Origin: JAFNAG01 sp963721405
GTDB taxonomy: Bacteria > Acidobacteriota > UBA6911
DNA: 64,000 nucleotides
Direction of reading: 5' to 3'
Assembly (NCBI GenBank): GCA_963721405.1
Contig: CAVRJA010000006.1
Location: 587,486-651,485 of the forward strand
The notes beneath the pieces are model-generated. The model had not been told where the DNA came from. It ran no database searches and saw nothing but the letters and a program-made list of their open reading frames with translations. Numbering within the stretch: the stretch's first letter is position 1; each line of letters opens with the position of its first letter. Positions 55,067 to 64,000 of this stretch are shown here, in pieces. The translations under genes and the position numbers were made by a program.

Positions 55067-55834
55067 ATGCTGACTGTGGCCACATGGAACATCAATTCAA
55101 TCCGGACCCGGCTGCCCCGCCTGCTGTCATGGCTGGAGCGCAGAAAGCCCTCGGTCGTCTGTCTCCAGGAAATCAAGGTAGTCGACGAAGATTTTCCTTC
55201 CGAGCCGATCACTCAGCTCGGCTATCAGTGCCATGTCCGCGGCCAGAAAGCATATAACGGCGTGGCCGTTCTGTCACGATTTCCGGCGACTGACGTGATC
55301 CGGGCGCTTCCCGGCGATTCCGCCAACGCCGACAGCCGCATGCTGGCGGCCACCATCGAAGGCTTTCGGATCATTAATATCTATGCGCCTAACGGACAGG
55401 AAGTCGGATCGGACAAGTATGCCTACAAGCTGGACTGGTACGGAAGGCTGCGAACGTTCCTCGATGCCCATTCCCCGCAGGCCGAGGTCCTCCTGTGCGG
55501 CGATTTCAACGTGGCGCCGGAAGACCAGGACGTGTGGGATCCCGAGCAATGGAGGGGAAAGATCCTGTTCAGCGACCCGGAGAAGGCCGCGTTAAGCCAC
55601 ATCCTGGCCTGGGGATTCACGGACGCGCTCCGCATGCTCCACCCGGAGGGGGGGCTTTACACCTGGTGGGATTATCGTGCCGGAGCATTTCATCGCGGTT
55701 GGGGCATGCGCATCGACCATATCCTGGTGAGCGCTCCATTGGCGAAGCGGTGCGTGGCCGTGGAAATCGACCGCGAGGAGCGAAAGGGCGAAAAACCTTC
55801 CGACCACGCCCCCGTCATCGCGTCCTTCGAATAG
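55067..55834 (+). CDS. xth: exodeoxyribonuclease III
   Basis: 255 residues, the usual length. Motifs in order: ATWNINSIRTRL, CLQEIKV with metal-ligand Glu, INIYAPNGQE, LLCGDFNVAPEDQDVWDP with catalytic Asp/Asn, TWWDYRAGAFHRGWGMRID and the final SDHAPV. It is a Mg-dependent 3'-5' exonuclease and AP endonuclease in base-excision repair. GAGGGGGAATAACGCTT lies before the ATG. Monocistronic between repeat clusters and a transposase remnant. Confidence 0.95.
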   Translation: MLTVATWNINSIRTRLPRLLSWLERRKPSVVCLQEIKVVDEDFPSEPITQLGYQCHVRGQKAYNGVAVLSRFPATDVIRALPGDSANADSRMLAATIEGFRIINIYAPNGQEVGSDKYAYKLDWYGRLRTFLDAHSPQAEVLLCGDFNVAPEDQDVWDPEQWRGKILFSDPEKAALSHILAWGFTDALRMLHPEGGLYTWWDYRAGAFHRGWGMRIDHILVSAPLAKRCVAVEIDREERKGEKPSDHAPVIASFE

Positions 55835-55889
55835 GGCGAGAGCCCTGGGCGGTCGGCCGCTGCGGACTCGGCGGCGTCTGGCCGGCTAG

Positions 55890-56084
55890 GTCCATTCGCC
55901 GATCGCCCTCGAGCGGTTGCGCTATCGCCCGGAAACGGGCCAGGTGATCTGCTACGGCCGGCGACGCGGCCGCTGTGGCTATGCGGAAGCCTCCGCGGCC
56001 AGCATCTTTCGCGCGCTCGACCTCCTGGCCGGATTGTGCACGCACGTCCGGACTCGGGATAGTTGGTCAGGTGCTACTGAGCTT
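55890..56084 (+). pseudogene. remnant of an IS91-type (Y2) transposase C-terminus
   Basis: After a TAG at 55887-55889 the frame reads VHSPIALERLRYRPETGQV, then a CYGRRR segment and FRALDLLAGLCTHV. This is the pattern of the last conserved part of IS91-like transposases (PxALERLxYxxxTGxVxY ... FLARLxxHIP). The catalytic HUH and YY motifs and the start are missing and the usual RYYGxYS ending is scrambled. The remaining DNA to 56254 shows nothing else. It marks the left edge of the accessory operon. Confidence 0.6.
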
Positions 56085-56254
56085 TTTCCAGTGCGCCCCG
56101 GGTTTCGGCTCGCGCTCCCGCATCGGCATCCGCTCCGCCGGCCGGAGTGCAGGAGATGCACCAGGACGATTCCGACAGCGGCGAGGAGTTCGCTTGCGGC
56201 CGTGTGACGAACCAACAGCTCAGACAGGTGCTCTCGGCCTGAGAATCCCACAGA

Positions 56255-58531
56255 CTATGGATCGGGCTCATCGGCGTCGATATCGTCGAAGATGCTTCGC
56301 TCGCTCTTGGGCGGTTTGTGCTGAGTTTCGAATCCAAGCTGTCGCGGTTTGGGTTCTGATTCCTCCGGCGCATGGTCACCAATCCATTCGTTCGTAAGCT
56401 GGATCTCACGTTCGATACTCCTGACCGCCTTCTTGTCATCAGCAAGGCATTCCTTCAGCGCCCCGAGGCCCTCTAATAGGTGTTCCATGTGTGCCTCAGG
56501 AGAATCTCCGTCGTAGTTGGATTCCCATTCCTCCCGAACATCGGTTAGACGCGGCAACAGTTCCGTCCCGAGACGCTGGATCAGTTCCTCGTATTCCGCG
56601 TCCGTGAAAACGGTTCGGATGCCAGCATCGTCGATTGCATCAAAATCCTCGCCTTTGATTGCGTAGTCGCTCACGGTTTCGATGAATTCCTTACGCTTTT
56701 CCTCTGGGAGGAGGCCAAGTACATGAAGACGCTGTGCGAGTCGTACTTCGGGCACAGCGTTGAGGAAGAGTCCTGGTTTCGCGGCCTGATCGAGCAGACC
56801 GGGGTTCTGCGCGAGGTAAGACGAAAGAAACTCCTTCGAGCATCGTCGGCTGAGAAAATCCTGGAGGTCGCGTCTGGCACCCCAGCTCGAAAGCCATGAC
56901 GACTTGTATTCCTTGCTTGCTTTAAACTCCGAAAGCTTTTCGAGCATCAGGGGGAACAATGTCTTAGGCACAACGACAGCTCGTTGGATGCCGACGCCGC
57001 CGCACGTGACTTGTTTGACCAGTCGATCTGGCGCGCTTCCGCGGATGTATATGCCGAGCATTTCCGGGCTGTGGACAAGGCTTTCGGCATAGGCATCACC
57101 GATAGTTGGGTGCTTAAACCTCCAGAAGCACTCCCCGCTGGCGTGCGTGTGCAACACGAGACTCCCATTGAGCGCTTCAAGGGCAGCAACGCATCCCCCC
57201 AAGTCGCTGTCGAGCCGCGCGAGCGCCTCCATTTCCGACGCCTCCAGCGTGATCGGGCTGTCTAGCTTGCCGTTGCGCATATAGATCAGGGCAAGGGCAG
57301 CCTTGCTATCAGCATCAAGACCTTGAAGGACTTCTCCCAGTAGCTGCTCGCGCTTTTCCACGAACTGTCCAAGGTAATACGGGTCGAGGAACAGCTCCTT
57401 CGTGAAGATTGGATCGGCAAGACGGCGGGCCGTTTCCGGAATGAATTGAGAATGGGCCGCTATGTCTTCGAGGTAGGGCTTGATCTCCCTGCGAAACAAG
57501 AACGGCTGTTTTCCGAGCTTGAGGTGATTGTAGAGAATCTGGCTCTTCTCTGCGATCGAGAGATCGTGTACATCGATCACGACCTGGCTCTCCCTCAACA
57601 GTGGAAACGCGCTTTCCTTCAGGTCTTTGCGAGCACGGTTGTAGATATAGTCGCGCGAGGTCATGACAATCTTCGCGCCCTTGCGCAGCATTGGCTTGAT
57701 CTGTGGCAGGAGGTGATTCCAGCGATGGACAAGAAAGTCCTCGTATTGCGTCACACCAAAGGCGTCATCGAGCCAAAAGAATTGCGAGGGCTCGTGAGGA
57801 TTCCACCTTTCTCCGACCTGGCCGGGATCATCGAGCTTCATCATCGAGGCGTTCCATTGGTCCAGGGCTGCCATCGCCAATAGCGATGCGATCGTTGTCT
57901 TGCCGGAGGCGGGTTCCCCAATGAGCAACACGAAACTGTGCTTGTCAAGCGCCTCGGCCGCTTTCCGGTATGCATCGGTCAAAACGACCTTAGCGAGGTC
58001 TTCGCGCATCGACTCGAGTATAGTACGGGCCTGAAGATAGGCCCGCTCGTCAAGAATCTGACCCAGATCGCCAAGTCCGTATATGCGTGGGACTAGCATC
58101 CGGAGCCGCTTGTTCTCGTTGATTTGCTGAGTGATCCACGTTGAACCGAAGGTCGCGATGTACTTCACGCCCGCGCCGAGAAGCAAAGTCCTGATTTCTT
58201 CGGCCCGCGTGCCAGTCAAACCCGCGTTGGTCATGAGGACGTACGTGTCGCAAAGACCCGCTTTCACAAGTCGCTTGGCCTTCTTGAGTTCGTCGGTGAG
58301 ATCGGAGGCCTGTAGGACGTAATTGACCTTGCCGGTGAATTTGCACTGGATCACGAATGCGCCGCTAAGATCTTCCCCTTCCTTGGGTTTCCATTTGCCC
58401 GTGAACGCGCCATCCCTCCCGCCATCACTGGAATCGAGAAACGACTCCACGGTCTGACCCAGAATCTCTCTGGTGATCGTGAGACACAGCTGCTGAAAAC
58501 TGTTCCAGCCAAGATTGTGCAGGTCGTACAT
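56255..58531 (-). CDS. Mrr-like nuclease fused to STAND-type NTPase (nSTAND3-like), candidate defence effector
   Basis: 758 residues. N-terminal domain (about 1-135) starts MYDLHNLGWNSFQQLC and carries a PD-(D/E)xK nuclease core of Mrr type: SSDGGRDGAF with G37-G38-R39-D40, then FVIQCKF (Q62-C63-K64). A P-loop NTPase follows: Walker A GEPASGKTT (205-213), Walker B FFWLDDAFG (251-259), sensor KIVMTSRDYIYNRA. The C-terminal half is helical and ends in an acidic tail. This matches novel STAND NTPases used in phage defence, where ligand binding unleashes an N-terminal effector. It is shorter than Avs proteins (over 1,200) and lacks obvious repeats. It follows the DUF499 gene by 40 bases on the same strand. 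Confidence 0.78.
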   Translation of the reverse strand: MYDLHNLGWNSFQQLCLTITREILGQTVESFLDSSDGGRDGAFTGKWKPKEGEDLSGAFVIQCKFTGKVNYVLQASDLTDELKKAKRLVKAGLCDTYVLMTNAGLTGTRAEEIRTLLLGAGVKYIATFGSTWITQQINENKRLRMLVPRIYGLGDLGQILDERAYLQARTILESMREDLAKVVLTDAYRKAAEALDKHSFVLLIGEPASGKTTIASLLAMAALDQWNASMMKLDDPGQVGERWNPHEPSQFFWLDDAFGVTQYEDFLVHRWNHLLPQIKPMLRKGAKIVMTSRDYIYNRARKDLKESAFPLLRESQVVIDVHDLSIAEKSQILYNHLKLGKQPFLFRREIKPYLEDIAAHSQFIPETARRLADPIFTKELFLDPYYLGQFVEKREQLLGEVLQGLDADSKAALALIYMRNGKLDSPITLEASEMEALARLDSDLGGCVAALEALNGSLVLHTHASGECFWRFKHPTIGDAYAESLVHSPEMLGIYIRGSAPDRLVKQVTCGGVGIQRAVVVPKTLFPLMLEKLSEFKASKEYKSSWLSSWGARRDLQDFLSRRCSKEFLSSYLAQNPGLLDQAAKPGLFLNAVPEVRLAQRLHVLGLLPEEKRKEFIETVSDYAIKGEDFDAIDDAGIRTVFTDAEYEELIQRLGTELLPRLTDVREEWESNYDGDSPEAHMEHLLEGLGALKECLADDKKAVRSIEREIQLTNEWIGDHAPEESEPKPRQLGFETQHKPPKSERSIFDDIDADEPDP

Positions 58532-58571
58532 TTCGGTTTAACAGTCGGAGACCAGCGAGCCTCTGAATACT

Positions 58572-61500
58572 TCAGTCTGACTCGAATCCTTGATCGGTGA
58601 ATCTCAACGTGCGCGCATTTTCCGTAACGGTGCGCACCACGTTTTCCGGGGCGCCACTGGGTATTTCTGCTGCGATTTCGAGCGTCACAGTAACGTCAGA
58701 TCCCACCAGACCGGCAAGGTGAGCGATTACTTCGTCGGCGATCCTGCCAGCGTCGCGGCCGACGCGCGTCGGATCCAGGGTTACGCTGCCATGGAAGCGC
58801 TTCAATTTTGGAGATTCTGCAGGCACGGCTTTTTCTGGTTTTGTGATGGCCGGTGCAGGCCCATTACCTGGAGATGTCGCTGCAGTTCCACCAGTCGTTC
58901 CCGCCGCGGCAGCCTTGGCTGCGGCGGTATCGGCTTCGTATTGCTTGTAGGCAATGTCCGGCCGCACAAGCAGGCCGGAGAGATTGGCTTCGGAGATATT
59001 GGCCAGGCGACCGCAACGCAATCCGCGATATCTCTCCGATGCCTCGTCATAGCTGTCTGCGTACGCAAATGATTCCTGCTGCCACAGGAGCAGACCCAGG
59101 CCATCCTGGATTGCGGCCAGGAGTACCGCCGGATTCTTCAGACGTGGAAGGTAGGTATACCTCGCAAAGTCCTCGACAAGCTGTTTGAGCGCGACGTGGT
59201 TGCCGCGCCAGAGCGGTATTCCATCTAATTCCATCCGAAGGCGCGTCGGTGCAAATCCAGAGATCAGAAGTTCATCCTGCCGAAGCTTCTTGCTAGCGCG
59301 CACTGCCAGTGCATCCTGTCCCGAGAGCCGGATTGCCTGCCATTCCATCGCCGCCTGAGGCTTAGACTGGATAGGCACGAGAAGCCACTGGTACGTCTCC
59401 GGAATCCGTGCTGTTACTGCACTATCAGCGGCAGTCTTTTGTGTTTCAGCCTGCTTTACCTGTTGGGGATCGAGGTTCAGCGTGTCCTTTTCGGCGATAA
59501 TCGATTCCCACGCGATAAACCGCCGAGTAGCCTCGTCGAGGTCCTGCAGCCGGGTTTTGTCTGCGGCCAGGAAGGCAAGCGCATTGCGAAACAGCCGGGG
59601 CGAACTGCCGCGGGAATCAAGAATCGCTTTGGCGGCCATTTCCGCTGGGCACCCAGGATCCTTGCTGTAAGGGTGATCAATATCAAGCACCACGAGCCGG
59701 CAATCGAGGTCGTCCGGCACATCCTGTCCTGAATGCGGCATAGGATGGATGCGGCAGAAGTCTCCTGTAAGGCGCAGGTCGGCGCGCAGGCGCTGATCCA
59801 GTTCGTGCACGACCTTGTCGGGATCTCGCTTGAGCTGCTCGGCCCGATCTTCCGCTAGTTTCGTTACGGTGGGCTGAGTTGAATACCAATACCGAGGGCC
59901 ATCCTGGTAAAGATATGTTGCTGCCCCTGCGAGCCTCCTTAGCGCATCGCCAAAAACAGCCGGCGATTCTCCCGGCATCAGGCAGCCAAGCTTTATACTC
60001 CGGTCCTCCAGGCCGCGATGTGCGGCTGCTGCCGTGGGCGCGGAGCCAAGATAGATCGCGCGGGCCACCCGCCGGCATGCCGCAAACTTGCCGAGGTTAG
60101 GCAACTCGCCGTCCAGGCGTAGCGGCAGCGAGTTCGGACCGTCCACGTCCTTCTCGATCACCGGTACCCAGTTATCCGAGAGGTAGCGCGTCAGCTCGAA
60201 CTGGACGCGCGGGTCGTCGATCGGGATGTTCGCAGGCAGGATGAGAGGATTTTTATCCCCTTTCTCCCACAGGCTGTGGATTACTGCCGCCATCAGCCGC
60301 AAAACTCCGCGCGTGCGCTGGAATTTCACCAGCGTGGACCAATCGGTATACAGCCGATCGAAGATTTCCGGGTGGATCGGGTAAGCTTCTTTAATGCGCC
60401 GCTCATAATCGGCATCGCGGCAATCGGGCGGGAATTCCTGGTGCTGGGAGCGGTAAAAATCGGCGAACCCCCTTGCCACGACATCGCGGTCTTTGAATTG
60501 GGCCGGATCCGAAAGCGGTTCGAACAGCCGGCGCCGTACAATCTCGAATCCTTCTTCCGCGCTTGCCGGGCGCCATGAAGACTCTACCCTTCCTACCACG
60601 TTGCGTAAACGGTCGAGCGCCTCGCGGCCGCGCTGTCCGCCAACCTCCGAGTCATCTGCCTGGGTGTGCGGCGATCCCGTGGTGTCTGACGCCGGGAGGC
60701 TGATGACGAGCAGGCAGTTTTTCGCGAGCTTGGCCGATTCAGTCAAGACCTGGGCGAATGTGAACTGCGTCTCGAAGGTGCCTGCAGGCAGATCGGTTTG
60801 GTCGTGGAGTTGTCGCGCATAGGCTACCCATTCGTCGATAAGCACGAGACAAGGACCATATTCTCTGAAGAGCTCGCGCAAAACGTCCCCCGGACTGGTT
60901 GCTTTTGCATCATCGGCCGCAACCCGCGCGTAGGCTTTCTTTCCGCCAAGCTGCCACGCCAGTTCACCCCAGAGCGTGCGCACCTTTGTGCCGTCGGATT
61001 TAGTAACCGGATTGCCGGGTGAAATTTTGTTACCCACCAACACGACACGGCGGACCGTCGACAGTTTTTTCGCGCCGGCCTCTTGCATGATGCTATCAAT
61101 CCCCGACAATTCGTTCGGGGCAATACCGGAGAAAAGGTGATACAGGGCCAGCATCGAGTGAGTTTTCCCGCCGCCAAAATTCGTCTGCAGTTGCACAACC
61201 GGGTCGCCGCCTTGTCCTGCCAGACGCCGTACCGCTCCGACGAGCATGCGCTTCAGGCTCTCGGTCAGATAGGTGCGGCGAAAGAACTCGACCGGGTCTC
61301 GATACTCATCTGTTCCCTCGCCAAGGTGCACCTGCCAGAGGTCGGCAGCGAACTCTGCTTGCTGATAATGCCCGCTGGCAACATCCTTATGCGGTGTTAC
61401 CACCTCACGCCAGGGTTTCAGGTTAGTGGAGGAGGCACTCTCAATCGCGATGCCGGCGCTCTTGCGTTTTTCACCGCGTACCTGCTCATCAAAGCGCAGG

Positions 61501-61916
61501 CGCAGCAGCTCCATTTTCATTTTCTCGATTTCATCCGCCTCTGGGGCCGAAACTGCCGTCAGCAGCCGCCCGGCTGAATCCAGGCCGCGGTACGCATCGT
61601 CGGTCGAAAATGGTTCCTGGTGCGCCCACTTGTTACGCACTTCTCGCAGTTCGCTGATCAGGCTCCGTTCAGCGTGGCCCAACACCCGCCGGAATACCTC
61701 ATTCCACGCTTCCCACATCAGTTTGAGTAGCGCGGTAGCGTCCCATTCGGTGAGAGGCTTGTTGGCGAGTAGCCGGTCTTCCCCAACCATACGTCGTGCA
61801 TGTGTGAGAGCCGCGTCCGCGAATACCTCACGGAATTCTCTTTCCACAAAAGGCGCAAGACCTGCCTTCAGAAGATCCATTGATTTACCGACTCGTTCGT
61901 GATTGGTAATTGCCAT
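58572..61916 (-). CDS. DUF499-type AAA ATPase with N-terminal Swt1/HEPN-like domain
   Basis: 1114 residues. Residues about 1-125 are a helical HEPN-like domain of the Swt1 group, with ELREVRNKWAHQ holding R94-x4-H99, the HEPN ribonuclease motif. The ATPase core has Walker A NFGGGKTHSM (246-255, Lys251), Walker B LVLIDEWVAYAR and LLVISLPASDT; this is DUF499, typically encoded beside DUF1156 methylases. The C-terminal quarter includes a Pro/Ala/Gly linker and a final beta domain (VTVTLEIAAEIPSGAPENV). DUF499/DUF1156 pairs occur in host-defence islands; how they work is not established. The ATG is 3 bases from the upstream stop. Confidence 0.82.
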   Translation of the reverse strand: MAITNHERVGKSMDLLKAGLAPFVEREFREVFADAALTHARRMVGEDRLLANKPLTEWDATALLKLMWEAWNEVFRRVLGHAERSLISELREVRNKWAHQEPFSTDDAYRGLDSAGRLLTAVSAPEADEIEKMKMELLRLRFDEQVRGEKRKSAGIAIESASSTNLKPWREVVTPHKDVASGHYQQAEFAADLWQVHLGEGTDEYRDPVEFFRRTYLTESLKRMLVGAVRRLAGQGGDPVVQLQTNFGGGKTHSMLALYHLFSGIAPNELSGIDSIMQEAGAKKLSTVRRVVLVGNKISPGNPVTKSDGTKVRTLWGELAWQLGGKKAYARVAADDAKATSPGDVLRELFREYGPCLVLIDEWVAYARQLHDQTDLPAGTFETQFTFAQVLTESAKLAKNCLLVISLPASDTTGSPHTQADDSEVGGQRGREALDRLRNVVGRVESSWRPASAEEGFEIVRRRLFEPLSDPAQFKDRDVVARGFADFYRSQHQEFPPDCRDADYERRIKEAYPIHPEIFDRLYTDWSTLVKFQRTRGVLRLMAAVIHSLWEKGDKNPLILPANIPIDDPRVQFELTRYLSDNWVPVIEKDVDGPNSLPLRLDGELPNLGKFAACRRVARAIYLGSAPTAAAAHRGLEDRSIKLGCLMPGESPAVFGDALRRLAGAATYLYQDGPRYWYSTQPTVTKLAEDRAEQLKRDPDKVVHELDQRLRADLRLTGDFCRIHPMPHSGQDVPDDLDCRLVVLDIDHPYSKDPGCPAEMAAKAILDSRGSSPRLFRNALAFLAADKTRLQDLDEATRRFIAWESIIAEKDTLNLDPQQVKQAETQKTAADSAVTARIPETYQWLLVPIQSKPQAAMEWQAIRLSGQDALAVRASKKLRQDELLISGFAPTRLRMELDGIPLWRGNHVALKQLVEDFARYTYLPRLKNPAVLLAAIQDGLGLLLWQQESFAYADSYDEASERYRGLRCGRLANISEANLSGLLVRPDIAYKQYEADTAAAKAAAAGTTGGTAATSPGNGPAPAITKPEKAVPAESPKLKRFHGSVTLDPTRVGRDAGRIADEVIAHLAGLVGSDVTVTLEIAAEIPSGAPENVVRTVTENARTLRFTDQGFESD

Positions 61917-61919
61917 GGT

Positions 61920-64000
61920 CTACTCCTGTTCGAACATTTCGGCCTGCCTTGAGCGAGGCTTGCCTCCCTCTTGTGCAAGTCGTACGATTTCGGGCCAGCT
62001 TTGTACGAGTCCATTGTAAGCAAGGGCCTCCACCGCACGTTTCTTACGTTCGCAAATCGTGTATAGGCGGTAGCAGAGCTCGCGGGCGGTTTCGGCTTTG
62101 CTACCGAGTTTCGCCGCGAGCGCGGCCGCCGCACTTTCGCCCCCGGTTTCCAGGGTGCGGATCAGCTGATGGACCATCTCCCACGCCGTCAAACGGGTGT
62201 CGGTTGCAGGATTCCAGTCAGGCGGCAAATCAGACGGCTTCAGTAGCCGCACCTTGCCTCGACTCGAGACAAGGATGCCCGCTTCGGCCATACCGGAAAC
62301 GCTGGTATTCTTGGCTTTCGAAAGCATCTCGGCCACGCCGAATTCGCCCTCCGCGAACCCGGATTGCTCAAACCATGCCAGTGCCCAGCGAGTGTCGGCA
62401 TCAAAGTCACCTTCCTGCTCTGCCAGTACCTCGTCTAGGGTCTGGTTGATAAGTGTAAGTGCCTCGCGCACCAAGAGCGGCTTGCCTTCGGCATCGAGCA
62501 CATTGGCATAGCGCGTGTAGGCCGCCATGCCCGGACCGATGGCTGCCTGCGCCAGGTCCACAGGGGCGATGTTGCCGCGCTGCAGGTGATTAAGCGCCAC
62601 AGGCAGCTCGGCCTTGAGCGCAGTAACAAACTCGCGCCGTGTCGCTGTTGGTGCCTCAGCTGTATGCGGGCGGCAGACGAGAACAATGCTGGAGGCGAGG
62701 GCATTGCGGGTCGTTTTCAGGGCAGCCGTCTGTTCTGTACGCATCGGCCAAGTTCCGGTTACAGCGAATCCTGCACGGATCACTGCGTCGAGAAAAGTAT
62801 CCCAGCCAGTGCTGGCGGTACCCTTCTCGTCGTCACTCTCGGACTGTTTGAAGGCGTAGAAGATTGTGACAGGGAAGGCGGGATGCGCCTGTTTAGCGAG
62901 GCGTTTCATTGCCCGCGTCATACCGTCGAGGAAAAACGCCGAGGCGTTGTCCTTGCCGCCGTGACGATGGGGCGTGGCGACCAACTCATCTGCCTTGGGC
63001 ACAGCCAGGGTGGCGAAAAGTTCGGGGAAAATTGACTTCAAGCCACGACGCAGCCAGACATAAAAGAAGTCTGATAGGTCCGCGTAGCCGATGTTGTCGT
63101 AGTAGGGCGGATCAGTGGCGATGAGTTTTCCCAAACTAATGGTTTGCGATGCAGCGTCGGCGCAATTAGCGCAACCTATCGTCTTGGCAGGCGTAGCATT
63201 TACGGCCATGACAACCTTGTCAAGGAAAAGGTTGAAGTTTCCTCCAGAAGACGAGAACGGATTCGCTTCGGCGAAGTCCCATACCATCGAAAGCACCTGC
63301 ATCGCGAATGTTTCTCGCATGGCGCCACGATCATTCATCCAGAAGCACAGCGAGGACCATAGGTTTGCGCCCTTGTCCACGGCTAATGCAAGGTAGACAG
63401 CGACTGCATCTGCGTAGCTTTGGGCACTAAGCCCGCCCGAGCCGAGACCTCGACGGTCGTCCGGCATCGCTGCAGCCAACTCGTCACGACGTACCCGTTC
63501 ACCTACCTCCAAAATTAGGTCGGTGAACGTCGTCAGGGCTACGAGTTGGCGGTGGGTGATGAGGTCGCTCCACTTGGTCATGCCATAGTTGCCAATACGA
63601 AAGCCCAGCGCTTGCGGCAGGAATTCGACATCGGGCTTCCACTCTGGCTTTGCCTGATGTGCGACAGCCTCCATCGCTTCGGTCGGCGGCAGATAAACAC
63701 GCCCATGCTCGGCTTCTGCAACGATCGCCATCATCCTTGCACCCATATGTCCAGCCTTGGCCTCGGCCCTAATATAGTCGCTCGAAATTGGTGCGCCGGA
63801 CATCAAGCAGAGAAAGTTCGCCCGTGCCAGCTTTGTGCCGTTCTTCGCAGCCTCAGCGTCCTTCGGCTTGCCCACCTTTACTGTGAAGTAGTAGCCGCCG
63901 CCTTCGATCACCGGCTCGACATAAACCTCCTTGCCTGCCTTGGTAGAAAGCATGAAGGTGGAAGCAAGTGGCACATCCACCTGCGCAAAGGCCGGGTTCG
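61920..64000 (-). CDS. DUF1156 domain DNA (adenine) methylase, C-terminal 690 residues (runs off right edge)
   Basis: The frame is open to the window end; the GTG at 63980 is internal, since coding continues upstream as NPAFAQVDVPLASTFMLS, a segment shaped like the Cys-rich NPxCG..VPL motif of DUF1156 proteins. The methylase motif IV DPPYYDNIGYADLSDFFY is encoded near 63070-63115, followed by a large target-recognition/helical region ending RSRQAEMFEQE. Family members are about 900-1,000 residues, so 200-300 are outside. It would methylate DNA at N6-adenine (family inference from DPPY). Its stop is 3 bases before the DUF499 start: a tight operon. Confidence 0.83.
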   Translation of the reverse strand, partial: NPAFAQVDVPLASTFMLSTKAGKEVYVEPVIEGGGYYFTVKVGKPKDAEAAKNGTKLARANFLCLMSGAPISSDYIRAEAKAGHMGARMMAIVAEAEHGRVYLPPTEAMEAVAHQAKPEWKPDVEFLPQALGFRIGNYGMTKWSDLITHRQLVALTTFTDLILEVGERVRRDELAAAMPDDRRGLGSGGLSAQSYADAVAVYLALAVDKGANLWSSLCFWMNDRGAMRETFAMQVLSMVWDFAEANPFSSSGGNFNLFLDKVVMAVNATPAKTIGCANCADAASQTISLGKLIATDPPYYDNIGYADLSDFFYVWLRRGLKSIFPELFATLAVPKADELVATPHRHGGKDNASAFFLDGMTRAMKRLAKQAHPAFPVTIFYAFKQSESDDEKGTASTGWDTFLDAVIRAGFAVTGTWPMRTEQTAALKTTRNALASSIVLVCRPHTAEAPTATRREFVTALKAELPVALNHLQRGNIAPVDLAQAAIGPGMAAYTRYANVLDAEGKPLLVREALTLINQTLDEVLAEQEGDFDADTRWALAWFEQSGFAEGEFGVAEMLSKAKNTSVSGMAEAGILVSSRGKVRLLKPSDLPPDWNPATDTRLTAWEMVHQLIRTLETGGESAAAALAAKLGSKAETARELCYRLYTICERKKRAVEALAYNGLVQSWPEIVRLAQEGGKPRSRQAEMFEQE

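Overview
The window looks like chromosomal DNA of a soil- or subsurface-type Acidobacteriota (inference from gene content, not from a marker gene). It is GC-rich. It carries Oar-type TonB-dependent receptors with an N-terminal carboxypeptidase-like domain, an ADOP-type (MacB/FtsX) permease remnant, hopanoid genes (squalene-synthase family, hpnH), tricorn and M48 protease remnants, and a bacterial alpha-2-macroglobulin with pbpC. Many intergenic regions hold palindromic repeats. No rRNA, tRNA, CRISPR array or prophage was seen.

Layout. 1-10.4 kb: the 5' end of a TolC-like outer-membrane efflux gene (runs off the left edge), a secreted endonuclease/exonuclease/phosphatase-fold enzyme, a large intact Oar-like receptor, several secreted proteins of unknown role and a DUF4926 protein. 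10.4-16.0 kb: one 1864-codon single-chain biotin-dependent acyl-CoA carboxylase. 16.2-20.5 kb: winged-helix protein of the YcaQ superfamily, an M48 protease fragment, an aldo/keto reductase, a squalene/phytoene synthase family enzyme and a small helical protein. 20.7-30.4 kb: metK, iorAB (iorA lacks its usual ferredoxin tail), a SpoIIE-type phosphatase, a lytic transglycosylase, hpnH, a small conserved protein and a Ycf46-like AAA ATPase. 30.4-36.1 kb: a degraded zone. It has a roughly 405-bp imperfect palindrome, a PilZ protein, and two copies of a dispersed palindromic repeat that abut a broken Oar-like receptor and a broken ADOP permease, with an intact short-chain dehydrogenase between them. 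36.4-45.2 kb: an outer-membrane porin, then acetyl-CoA synthetase, AcuB-like CBS/ACT protein, AcuC-like deacetylase and a GNAT/acyl-CoA-synthetase fusion. This resembles an acetate-activation and lysine-acetylation control locus. A C-terminal tricorn protease fragment follows. 45.6-53.5 kb (minus strand): alpha-2-macroglobulin (one frameshift) followed by pbpC. 53.9-56.1 kb: a PEBP-family lipoprotein, exonuclease III and an IS91-type transposase remnant. 56.2-64.0 kb (minus strand): a three-gene accessory operon. It encodes a DUF1156 DNA methylase (cut by the right edge), a DUF499 ATPase with an N-terminal HEPN-like domain, and a protein joining an Mrr-like nuclease domain to a STAND-type NTPase.

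The strongest candidate for a new system is that last operon. It pairs a methylase/ATPase core with a nuclease-STAND effector and sits beside a transposase remnant, which fits a genome-defence island. The second theme is decay: at least four genes carry internal in-frame deletions, frameshifts, nonsense codons or truncations, several of them abutting palindromic repeats. Assembly error must be excluded before these are read as biology.
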